Source: Mucilaginibacter flavidus
Lineage (GTDB): Bacteria > Bacteroidota > Bacteroidia > Sphingobacteriales > Sphingobacteriaceae
Length of the DNA stretch: 64,000 nt
Assembly (NCBI RefSeq): GCF_024055575.1
Contig: NZ_JAMXOE010000002.1
Span: 434,001-498,000, forward strand
Direction of reading: 5' to 3'
Shown: piece by piece, positions 54,153 through 61,501 of the stretch
Position numbering within the stretch: the first letter of the stretch is position 1
Layout of the letters: each line of letters opens with the position of its first letter
Program-made: the position numbers and the translations under genes
Notes under the pieces: model-generated
Seen by the model: the letters and a program-made list of their open reading frames with translations, nothing else
The model's database searches: none
What the model was told of the DNA's origin: nothing

Positions 54153-54566
54153 TACCTCAATAACCTTCTGCTCAACTCTAGGCAATTTATTTGCCTGGGC
54201 GAGTTTGTTATTCTGGGTCATTGACAGGCTGCCGTTGTAAACAGCGCCATTTTCAACCTGCAGGGTTTGGGTACGTATTTCGCCGGTAACTTTGCCCGAG
54301 GCTTTTATTTCGAGGGAGTTTGTTTGGATATTACCGTGCACTTCGCCGTATATAACCATTTCCTTGGTAATGACGTTGCCCTGGATGGTTCCTTTTTCGC
54401 CAATTATCAAGCCTTCATCAACCATTACATCGCCGGTGACTTGCCCGTCGATACGTGCATAGGCAGGTGCTTTTAGGTTGCCATCAAAAATACATCCCTC
54501 ACTAATCAATGTGGATATTGATTGCAAATCCAATGCAACTTTCTCTTTTTTCGAAAATAATGCCAT
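54147..54566 (-). CDS. Bactofilin (polymer-forming cytoskeletal protein)
   Basis: 139 residues. The core from about residue 20 is the right-handed beta-helix of bactofilins: SEGCIFDGNLKAPAYARIDGQ, VMVDEGLIIGEKGTIQGNVIT, VYGE-type turns, SLEIKASGKVTGEIRTQTLQVE. N- and C-terminal ends are short and unstructured. Bactofilins assemble without nucleotide into filaments that organise cell-wall enzymes. Here the partner is probably the M23 peptidase, encoded just upstream with a 14-base spacer. Confidence 0.92.
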   Translation of the reverse strand: MALFSKKEKVALDLQSISTLISEGCIFDGNLKAPAYARIDGQVTGDVMVDEGLIIGEKGTIQGNVITKEMVIYGEVHGNIQTNSLEIKASGKVTGEIRTQTLQVENGAVYNGSLSMTQNNKLAQANKLPRVEQKVIEVG

Positions 54567-54580
54567 GATTGGTTTTGTTA

Positions 54581-55447
54581 TTAATTATTAAGCGTTAAAA
54601 ACTTAATGGGGTTAATAGCCTTGCCGTCTTTGCGCACTTCATAATGTAAATGGTTACCGGTTGAGTGCCCGGTTGAACCTATTTCGCCAATTTTTTGGCC
54701 TACGGTAACTTCCTGCCCCACTTTTACTGTGATGCGCGAAAGATGCCCGTATAAAGTTTCAAAATTATTGGCGTGGGCAATTCTAACACAATTGCCGTAG
54801 CCGCCGTAACGCCCTGCAAAAACAACTTTACCAGTTGCGGTACATTTTGCTTCGTCCCCGCGTTCACCTTTAAAATCAATGCCGGGATGAAACTCGGCGT
54901 TGGATGTATTAAAAGGGTCGCTGCGATAGCCAAAATACGATGTCAATGAGCTTACCCGCGGATAACCCATTGGCGTAAAAGCCACGGTATGCACCAGGCG
55001 ATTTAAATATTCGTCATACAGCGAGTAGGTTTCTGAATCGGTAAGCTTGGCTGCTTCGGCGTTGCCATTGCCGCCAACAGCTTTAGTTGCAAAGCCTTTT
55101 AAGCCGCGTTTTTTTAGATAGTCGTTTATTGTTTTAAGCTTAACTTCGATAGATTGAATGTAATCCTGGGCAGTGGTTGCCTTTTTTTGTTCGATATCGG
55201 CTGGGGGAACCTCACCTTTAAGCTTAGTAAGTTGGGCTACAAGGCGTTGTTTTTCTTCTTCCTGCTGCTGGCTTTTGTGGGTAAGGTATATTACCGAAAG
55301 GGTTAATACTGTAATTACTGCTAAAATACCGAGCACGTAATGTCTCAGCCTTTCGATGTGTTTTGTTTTAACCTGCAGCGTTTGCGAGCCTTCTTTGTTT
55401 TTGTTTACAATAATAACTGTACTTACGTCAGACGGTTTCAATTTCAT
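54581..55447 (-). CDS. M23-family peptidase, envelope anchored
   Basis: 288 residues from the ATG at 55447 (MKLKPSDVSTVIIVN); a TTG at 55471 opens the frame but gives an unlikely start. One membrane helix (about 42-60), a coiled-coil (about 60-110) and a C-terminal M23 domain with HPGIDFKGERGDEA (His/Asp zinc ligands), GHLSRITVKVGQEV and HLHYEV. All zinc ligands of the HxxxD...HxH set are visible, so it should be an active peptidoglycan endopeptidase. It sits directly upstream of the bactofilin gene, a pairing known from cell-shape systems. Confidence 0.9.
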   Translation of the reverse strand: MKLKPSDVSTVIIVNKNKEGSQTLQVKTKHIERLRHYVLGILAVITVLTLSVIYLTHKSQQQEEEKQRLVAQLTKLKGEVPPADIEQKKATTAQDYIQSIEVKLKTINDYLKKRGLKGFATKAVGGNGNAEAAKLTDSETYSLYDEYLNRLVHTVAFTPMGYPRVSSLTSYFGYRSDPFNTSNAEFHPGIDFKGERGDEAKCTATGKVVFAGRYGGYGNCVRIAHANNFETLYGHLSRITVKVGQEVTVGQKIGEIGSTGHSTGNHLHYEVRKDGKAINPIKFLTLNN

Positions 55448-55519
55448 CGTAACTTTAATTAGGGGTAGCAATATAGTTAATGCCTTTAGAAAATCAAAAT
55501 GATGTTTTCGTTAATATTT

Positions 55520-55633
55520 GAAAATCAGAAGGTTTCATTTATTGTGTAAGAACTCAAAACTTTCTGATTTTTCACGCTTGTTCTTTGCGATTTCTCAACT
55601 CCCGGACTTTCCGACTTCGGACTTCCGACTTCT
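55520..55633. repeat. Spacer repeat before the bacilliredoxin gene
   Basis: GAAAATCAGAAGGTTT (55520-55535) pairs imperfectly with AAACTTTCTGATTTTTC (55557-55573). Next to it, 55594-55633 is built of CCGGACTTTCCGACTTCGG words related to those at 11235-11398 and 40271-40384. Confidence 0.5.
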
Positions 55634-55694
55634 CCCCGTCCGTCAGCAAATTGTTATTATTCGCATTTTTAAACGTTTACTGCTTATCATTTCT

Positions 55695-55702
55695 TATTTT
55701 TG
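55695..55702 (+). promoter_or_regulatory. Candidate -7 box of the bacilliredoxin gene
   Basis: TATTTTTG matches TAnnTTTG, 26 bases before the ATG at 55729; a TTTAC about 20 bases upstream stands in for -33. Confidence 0.38.
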
Positions 55703-55728
55703 TATTTAAAATTTAGAAAACAGAAAAA

Positions 55729-56139
55729 ATGTATCCGGAATATTTAGTAGCCCCAATGCGGGAAGAACTGACCAGGGTTGGCTTTGAAGAGTTAAAAGAT
55801 GCAGATGCGGTTACCAAAGCTATTGAAAGCGAAGGAACAGTGTTTGTGATGGTAAATTCGGTTTGCGGGTGTGCTGCAGCCAACGCACGCCCTGCTGCAC
55901 GTATGGCAGCACAAAGTGAAAAACATCCCGATAAGCTGGTAACAGTTTTTGCAGGAATGGAAACCGATGCAGTGAATAAGGCGCGTAATTACATGCTGCC
56001 TTACCCTCCGTCATCGCCTTCAATGGCGCTGTTTAAGGATGGAAAACTGGTACACATCATCGAGCGTCATCAAATTGAAGGACGTCCTGCACAAATGATT
56101 GCCGATAATCTTATTGGTGCCTTTGAACAATATTGCTAA
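55729..56139 (+). CDS. BrxA/BrxB-family bacilliredoxin
   Basis: 136 residues, thioredoxin-like fold. The signature SVCGCAAANARPA has the CGC active site (Cys46/Cys48) followed by ARMAAQSEKHPDKLVTVFAG. These proteins remove bacillithiol from S-bacillithiolated proteins in Firmicutes; the family (DUF1094) is also common in Bacteroidota. A bacillithiol biosynthesis gene is not in the window. A bidirectional terminator separates it from the porin gene. Confidence 0.92.
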   Translation: MYPEYLVAPMREELTRVGFEELKDADAVTKAIESEGTVFVMVNSVCGCAAANARPAARMAAQSEKHPDKLVTVFAGMETDAVNKARNYMLPYPPSSPSMALFKDGKLVHIIERHQIEGRPAQMIADNLIGAFEQYC

Positions 56140-56160
56140 AGATTTTTATACCTATAAAAT

Positions 56161-56200
56161 AAAACCCGGCTGGCGTTTGCTAACCGGGTTTTTGTTTTTT
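56161..56200. terminator. Bidirectional intrinsic terminator
   Basis: AAAACCCGG (56161-56169) and CCGGGTTTT (56184-56192) form a stem with T-runs on both strands (GTTTTTGTTTTTT on plus, GGGTTTTATTTTAT on minus). It lies between the convergent bacilliredoxin and porin-like genes. Confidence 0.85.
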
Positions 56201-56211
56201 AATCACTTTGA

Positions 56212-56862
56212 TTATTTAAAGAAATACCCCAACGAAAACCCAAGCGCCTGGTTATGAATACGAACGGCGGCATCGTTCGACAGGTTCTGTATGCCAAGGC
56301 CATACTGAACGCTTAGGGTTACGTTGCTGTTAAACTGGTAACCGCCAATAAAATTAAAGCCAAAATCCGGGTTGTGTATTTCATCAACGCCGCTGCCGAA
56401 ATGTACGGACTGGGTTTGACTGGTTGGCTGCCCGTTAGCATCAGTAAGTAAAGGTGCACTGCCCGACAGGCCGAAACCCACATAAGGGCCGCCGCCTATA
56501 AATACGCTGCCTTTGCGTACAGGCGCATGGTATAAAAAGTTAACAGGGATTTCGAGGTAGTTGAACGTCACTTTCGAAGCTGTTAGGCCCACCGTCCCGC
56601 TGCCATCACCGTTTGTGGTCGAACTGCCGCCTTTTGTGCTGTACAATATCCCTGGTTGTATAGAGAATGATTTATCAAATTTAAAATCAACCACTCCGCC
56701 AACGTGAAAGCCTGTTAAGCTGGCTGAAGTTCCGGTAAGGTTGCTAACCGTAGCTGAAAATGTAGAGAAATTAACCCCTGCCTTTACGCCATAAGTTATT
56801 GTTTGTGCATAAATGCTCGTTGCGCCAATCAGCGCGATAGTTAGTAAGAGTAATTTCTTCAT
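56212..56862 (-). CDS. Porin-like outer-membrane beta-barrel protein
   Basis: 216 residues. Signal peptide (LLLLTIALIGATSIYAQ), then strands typical of the PorT/OmpW-like outer-membrane family: GVKAGVNFSTFSA, FHVGGVVDFKF, FSIQPGILYSTKGG, FNYLEIPVNFLYH, VFIGGGPYVGFGLSG and a final LGFSLGYFFK ending in Phe-Lys. About eight strands. The substrate, if any, is unknown. Confidence 0.82.
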   Translation of the reverse strand: MKKLLLLTIALIGATSIYAQTITYGVKAGVNFSTFSATVSNLTGTSASLTGFHVGGVVDFKFDKSFSIQPGILYSTKGGSSTTNGDGSGTVGLTASKVTFNYLEIPVNFLYHAPVRKGSVFIGGGPYVGFGLSGSAPLLTDANGQPTSQTQSVHFGSGVDEIHNPDFGFNFIGGYQFNSNVTLSVQYGLGIQNLSNDAAVRIHNQALGFSLGYFFK

Positions 56863-56943
56863 GAATCGGGATTTAAGTGGTTAATATATAAAGGTAAACA
56901 AATGCAATTAAACTAAGTCATTCGTAATTTTATGCCATGTACC

Positions 56944-58458
56944 TTACCTGCGCCCGTACTGCAATGCATACGGAATAGGTATCGGCATTTTTTTCACGAT
57001 GTTATCGGGAGTAACGTATACCAATTCAAGCTTACGGCCACCATCCTTCTGAAAATATTCTATCCGCAAAGGGTAAAAGCCTTTTTTTAACGGAACGATG
57101 TATGATCGCGCCAGGTCATCACCATGCAGGCCGTCAAGATCAATTATCAGCTTGTCGCCGAGATATACCTTTGAGCCATCGTCTGATGACATTCCAAAAA
57201 TATAATAACCCTCCTGCTTAATTTCAAATTCCCCTTCAACAACCACCCCAAAATTATTTTGACGGGGCAGTTTATTTATATCGAAAGTACTGTCGGCAAC
57301 ACCTTCTTTAACGGGCGTTAAATTTTTAAAATCCGGCAGTTTATCCCATTCACCTTCGTAATAGGCATAATTAAACCCGCCGGGTTTGTAATTTTTTTTA
57401 AGCGGTGTTGTGGCCAGGTAGTTGCCGGCCCTAAACTCGCCGGTAATGGCTTTGTCGAATTTAGGGTTGCTGGCAATCCGGCGAAAGGTAACTGTTGCTG
57501 GGCCCGGCAAATCTATTTCGGGCTTTACAAGCGGCGATGTTATCGAAGGCTGCGAACCATCAAGCGTATAATGTACCTTCGTAGTATCATCAAAGTACCA
57601 AATTTTTATCGGTTTGTCCTTTAAAACAATGCCGTTGGTTGGGTGGAACACAATGGGCCTCCCGCCATAATCGCTGTACGCAAACCTTAAACCGTCGTAC
57701 ATGTTTTTCAACCTTACTGTACCGTGCGATTCGCCGGGATAAGCTTTTACTACCCATCTAAAACCAGCGGGCGCGTCTTTTTTCAACAGGCTGTCCATGG
57801 GGTTAATGTTCATCTCTTTCATGCCCTGCCCTTCTCGTCCACCTATATAAAGCGCTTTTCCTTTATTAGCCAGCGAAGGTAATTTGTCCTTAACCTGCTT
57901 AAGCATAACGCCATTATCCCACCAATAGCTTGGGTCGCCCGCAATGTAATTGGTAAAAAGCTGCGGCTCATTCAATAAGGCATAAGTAACAAATACGCCA
58001 CCGAATGAATGGCCGAAGAGTGTATTATCGCCATCAGTGGGGTAAGTTTTGTCGATATACGGTATTAACTCGTCCTTAAAAAATTTAAGAAATTTATATG
58101 CAGAACCCGATGTTTTGTTACCGTTGGAATGGGTCGGCAAAAAGTCCCTGTCGCGGTCGGTATTTATCAGGCCGACGATTATTGTTGGCGGCATACCGCC
58201 TTCGCTTTCGATAAAACGCTGTATATCGCTTGCCAGCTTTATGTTCCCATCGTCTAATACGTAAAGTACGTCAAATTTACCTGCCTGGCCTGCTTTATAT
58301 TTCTCCGGTAATATTACCTGGATGACACGTTTCTCATTTAACACAACCGAATTAATGGAATCGCGCTTACCGGGCATATCTTGCGCACGGGCGCAACCAA
58401 TAAGATTAAATATTAATGCAACAGCAGCGGCAAAAAAAAGGCAGGGTCTATTTTTCAT
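56944..58458 (-). CDS. Esterase D-like hydrolase lipoprotein with chitobiase-C and PA14 domains
   Basis: 504 residues from the ATG at 58458 (MKNRPCLFFAAAV); the TTG/ATG starts upstream give longer, less natural N-termini. Signal peptide with lipobox FNLIGC, then an esterase domain with nucleophile elbow GHSFGGVF and PSYWWDN, a beta-sandwich segment (VHYTLDGSQPSI) like chitobiase C-terminal domains, and a C-terminal PA14 domain (IKQEGYYIFGMSSDDGSKV and YLGDKLIIDLDG) that usually binds carbohydrate. It may de-esterify a glycan at the cell surface. A relative of the esterase at 5083-6261. Confidence 0.87.
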   Translation of the reverse strand: MKNRPCLFFAAAVALIFNLIGCARAQDMPGKRDSINSVVLNEKRVIQVILPEKYKAGQAGKFDVLYVLDDGNIKLASDIQRFIESEGGMPPTIIVGLINTDRDRDFLPTHSNGNKTSGSAYKFLKFFKDELIPYIDKTYPTDGDNTLFGHSFGGVFVTYALLNEPQLFTNYIAGDPSYWWDNGVMLKQVKDKLPSLANKGKALYIGGREGQGMKEMNINPMDSLLKKDAPAGFRWVVKAYPGESHGTVRLKNMYDGLRFAYSDYGGRPIVFHPTNGIVLKDKPIKIWYFDDTTKVHYTLDGSQPSITSPLVKPEIDLPGPATVTFRRIASNPKFDKAITGEFRAGNYLATTPLKKNYKPGGFNYAYYEGEWDKLPDFKNLTPVKEGVADSTFDINKLPRQNNFGVVVEGEFEIKQEGYYIFGMSSDDGSKVYLGDKLIIDLDGLHGDDLARSYIVPLKKGFYPLRIEYFQKDGGRKLELVYVTPDNIVKKMPIPIPYALQYGRR

Positions 58459-58531
58459 GAGGATAAGCATTTGATTAAAGATAAGACTGTGAATTGACAC
58501 ATATAGTTACAGCCGAAAATTTAATAAATAT

Positions 58532-58560
58532 AAAAAGCAGCCTGTGTTGCAACAGGCTGC
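58532..58560 (-). terminator. Intrinsic terminator of the ABC permease gene
   Basis: GCAGCCTGT and ACAGGCTGC form a 9-bp stem, followed on the minus strand by TTTTTATATTTATT. It lies 36 bases after the permease stop codon. Confidence 0.85.
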
Positions 58561-58595
58561 GAATAGGATTTAATGTCTTCCGATAGACACCGTGA

Positions 58596-60968
58596 TTACT
58601 CTGAACGCAAACTTTTTATAGGATTTATCAGTGCAGCTTTTATTGCATGGAAGCTTACCGTTGCCACGGCCACCAGTATTATCAATCCACCCGAAAGGGC
58701 GAACATCCACCATTGTACGGGCGTATGATAGGCGAAAGTCTGCAGCCATTTATCGGTGGCATACCAAGCAACCGGGATAGCGATTAACATGGCAATAACA
58801 ACCAGCGATAAAAACTCTGTTGAGAGTAATGCAAACAAGGAGCCCACACTGGCACCCAAAACTTTGCGGATACCTATTTCCTTAATACGCCGCTCGGCGG
58901 TAAACATTGCCAGGCCTAATAAGCCAAGGCACGATATTAAAATGGCCAGTACGGCAAATGCGTTCGAAAGGTCGCTCACCACCTGCTCATCGTTATATAA
59001 TTTTTTATATTCTTCGTCGGAGAAGGTATAAGAAAACTGGAAATTGGGGTTTAACTGCCGGTAAAGGTTTTGCAAACTGGCTATTGCCTGTTTTGCTTTC
59101 CCCGGTTGCGTCCTGATTAGCGCACTGCCGAAAGACTGATTTTCACCAAAACGTAAAATCATTGGCCTGATTTCTTCATGTAAAGAGTTGTAATGGAAAT
59201 CCTTTAAAACGCCGATAATCCTGCCCGGCCTTTGACGGAATGTTAACCGCCTGCCCACAGGGTCAGCATAGCCTATTTTTTTTGCCGCAGCTTCGTTAAT
59301 CAAAAACCCTGTGGTATCACTGGGGAATACCTTCGAATAATCCCTGCCGCTAAGCAACTTCAATTTCATGGTTTGGGTAAAGTTATATCCTACTGCCGCC
59401 TGCGTAAACTGCAGGTTTAAATTGGGGTCTTTTCCATCCCAGTCAGTATCGCCGTCGCTGGTTTCAATATTGGTGGGCGTGGTTGTTATACGGGTGACGG
59501 ATTGAATACCGGGCATCCGTAACGCCTCATCCTTAAAAACTTCAAATTTGGCAGGCAGGGTACCTTCCAATGGCATATAAACCAGGTTTTCCTTGTCGTA
59601 ACCGAGGTTGATGCATTGAATATAGTTTACCTGCCGGGAAATGATGAGCGTGCCGATAATTACTATAACAGACAATACAAACTGGAACACCACCAACCCT
59701 TTACGGAATATGGTACTGCCCGATTCAATTTTCATAGTGCCCTTTAACACTTTAACCGGGTTAAATGACGACAGAAATATCGCAGGGTAACTGCCAGAAA
59801 CTATACCGGTTATTAAAATAATTGACACCAGTTTCACCCAAAACAGCGGTTGGCTAAACGGCAGGTCAATTTTTTTTTGGGTAACAATATTAAAATACGG
59901 CAGCAGCAATGCCAGTAAAAACAGCGCAAATAATACGGCAATCGAAGTTAACAGTACCGACTCCCCTATAAATTGTTTTATCAATACGCCCCGCACCGCG
60001 CCGACTACCTTACGCACGCCAATTTCGCGTGCACGTTTTACCGAACGGGCGGTGGTCAGGTTCATGAAATTGATACAGGCTATCAGTAAGATAAAAACTG
60101 CGACAATGCTGAACAGGTTAACATAGCCTATGCGGCCGCCTTCCAACTGCCCGTCAACAAAATTACCGTGCAGGTAGAATTCGCTGTATGGCTGCATACC
60201 CAGTTCGTTTGAATGCGCCCCTTTTTGCTGGTCGCCATTATACTTGTCCATTAAATGCAGAATCTTTTTTTCTACCAGTGCAGGGTTCGCGTTTTCTCTT
60301 AGCTGGATAAACACACCGGGGCCAATGGTAGTAATTTGCCTGGCCCATTCATTTTCCTGCAGAAACCATTCCCAATTGGTTAGGTATTCAAACTTTCGTG
60401 ATGAGTTTGCCGGGATGTTTTCAAATACCGCAGTAACGCTTAAGTCTTTTTTATCATCATACCGGATGGTTTTCCCCATTGCGTTTTGCGCGCTGCCGAA
60501 AAAATCTTCGGCCATTTTCCTGGAGATTGCTATTCCAAGGGGCGCAGTGAGGGCGGTTTTAGGGTTGCCCTGCAACAGTTTATAACTGAACATTTTAAAA
60601 AAATCTTCGTTGGCCGAGTTGCCCGCCTGTTTTAATATTTTATCGCCTACCTTAAATATGTGCTGCCCGTTAAAACCAATTGCCGAAGCGTATTCAATTT
60701 CGGGAATATTTGTTTTCAAAAGCGTATCCAATATGCCTGACGTACCATAGCTTGCAATAGCTTTATGCTCCGAATAAAAGCGCTCGTAGATGCTGAACAA
60801 CCGTTTATTGTTTTTATGAAACGTATCAACGTCCAACTCGTTTTGCACCCAAAGCAAAATAAGCAAACTGCAAACAAGCCCAACCGAAAGGCCTGCCATG
60901 TTTATAAAGGTATGGGCCTTGTTCCTCACCAGGTTACGCCAGGCCACTTTTAAATAGTTTCGTATCAT
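58596..60968 (-). CDS. MacB/FtsX-type ABC transporter permease (second in window)
   Basis: 790 residues, same architecture as the protein at 34511-36892: membrane helix, MacB-type periplasmic domain, FtsX block with RAREIGVRKVVGAV, second periplasmic domain and second FtsX block with RIKEIGIRKVLGASV, ending ALINPIKSLRSE. The first 30 residues (MIRNYLKVAWRNLVRNKAHT) resemble the surviving N-terminus of the relic at 61043-61203, so this was a tandem pair. A terminator follows it. Confidence 0.92.
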   Translation of the reverse strand: MIRNYLKVAWRNLVRNKAHTFINMAGLSVGLVCSLLILLWVQNELDVDTFHKNNKRLFSIYERFYSEHKAIASYGTSGILDTLLKTNIPEIEYASAIGFNGQHIFKVGDKILKQAGNSANEDFFKMFSYKLLQGNPKTALTAPLGIAISRKMAEDFFGSAQNAMGKTIRYDDKKDLSVTAVFENIPANSSRKFEYLTNWEWFLQENEWARQITTIGPGVFIQLRENANPALVEKKILHLMDKYNGDQQKGAHSNELGMQPYSEFYLHGNFVDGQLEGGRIGYVNLFSIVAVFILLIACINFMNLTTARSVKRAREIGVRKVVGAVRGVLIKQFIGESVLLTSIAVLFALFLLALLLPYFNIVTQKKIDLPFSQPLFWVKLVSIILITGIVSGSYPAIFLSSFNPVKVLKGTMKIESGSTIFRKGLVVFQFVLSVIVIIGTLIISRQVNYIQCINLGYDKENLVYMPLEGTLPAKFEVFKDEALRMPGIQSVTRITTTPTNIETSDGDTDWDGKDPNLNLQFTQAAVGYNFTQTMKLKLLSGRDYSKVFPSDTTGFLINEAAAKKIGYADPVGRRLTFRQRPGRIIGVLKDFHYNSLHEEIRPMILRFGENQSFGSALIRTQPGKAKQAIASLQNLYRQLNPNFQFSYTFSDEEYKKLYNDEQVVSDLSNAFAVLAILISCLGLLGLAMFTAERRIKEIGIRKVLGASVGSLFALLSTEFLSLVVIAMLIAIPVAWYATDKWLQTFAYHTPVQWWMFALSGGLIILVAVATVSFHAIKAALINPIKSLRSE

Positions 60969-61042
60969 GTTATTAGTTCATAGTTAATGGTTCATAGATC
61001 ATAGCCGGAGTCTCTTTTTTTCAACTAATCTCTGGTCTCTAA

Positions 61043-61203
61043 TCACTCACTCCGCAAACTCTTTATCGGGTTAACGATGGCTACTTTTATAGATTCATAA
61101 CTAACGGTTACCCACGAAATAATTAATGCGATAAATTAATAAACGAATAGGCTTTATGCCTGGTAATGTTTCTCCATGCAATTTTAAAATAGTTTCGTAT
61201 CAT
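61043..61203 (-). pseudogene. Internally deleted MacB-type permease relic
   Basis: The ATG at 61203 opens MIRNYFKIAWRNITRHKAYS, then FINLSH and a stop after 26 residues. In the next frame, and ending at the TGA at 61045-61043, the sequence LIISWVTVSYESIKVAIVN followed by PIKSLRSE is the exact C-terminal tail of this permease family. About 740 residues of middle are missing and the two ends are joined out of frame. It lies directly upstream of the intact permease gene on the same strand. Confidence 0.9.
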
Positions 61204-61259
61204 AATAGTTTATCGTTAATCTCGCACGTGCGGGATAGTTCATAGCCGAACCTATTAAT

Positions 61260-61274
61260 ATAAAACACATGCCA
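61260..61274 (-). promoter_or_regulatory. Sigma-54-like promoter of the permease relic
   Basis: TGGCATGTGTTTTAT on the minus strand fits the -24 half (TGGCAyr) of the sigma-54 consensus well; the -12 GC is replaced by TA, so the match is incomplete. It lies 57 bases upstream of the relic start, with an inverted repeat 55 bases further upstream. Confidence 0.35.
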
Positions 61275-61328
61275 CTTATTTAATTAACTAATTATAAGCA
61301 ATTTAAAACAGATGTTTACTTCTACAGA

Positions 61329-61344
61329 TGTTCGCATCCGAACA
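61329..61344. promoter_or_regulatory. Candidate operator TGTTCGCATCCGAACA
   Basis: A perfect 6-bp inverted repeat around CATC. Its position, about 55 bases upstream of a sigma-54-like promoter, suits a binding site for an enhancer-binding response regulator. No such regulator is encoded in the window. Confidence 0.4.
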
Positions 61345-61501
61345 GTTTGCGTGCGGTTTTGACCTGTTGAGCCAATATCACACGAAAAATAAAAGGTTTG
61401 GGAGTTGTAACATATTTGAATGCAAGGCTATCATAGCTTTATTGTTAAAAACTTTATAATTTAGCTTTAAATTAACTGACCCGTATTTATCCTAAACGCG
61501 T

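Larger units (their letters stand above)
61204..61501. other. Upstream region of the permease relic and divergent amidohydrolase
   Basis: Contains a sigma-54-like box (61260-61274, minus), an inverted repeat TGTTCG-catc-CGAACA (61329-61344) and a palindromic CGCACGTGCG near 61226. No coding frame is supported. Part of the stretch near 61206-61250 resembles the sequence just upstream of the intact permease start (GTTCATAGCCG). Confidence 0.6.

Noticed and set aside
55518-55709. 63-residue plus-strand frame before the bacilliredoxin gene
   Set aside because: It is made of spacer repeat words and ends inside the promoter region of the next gene.
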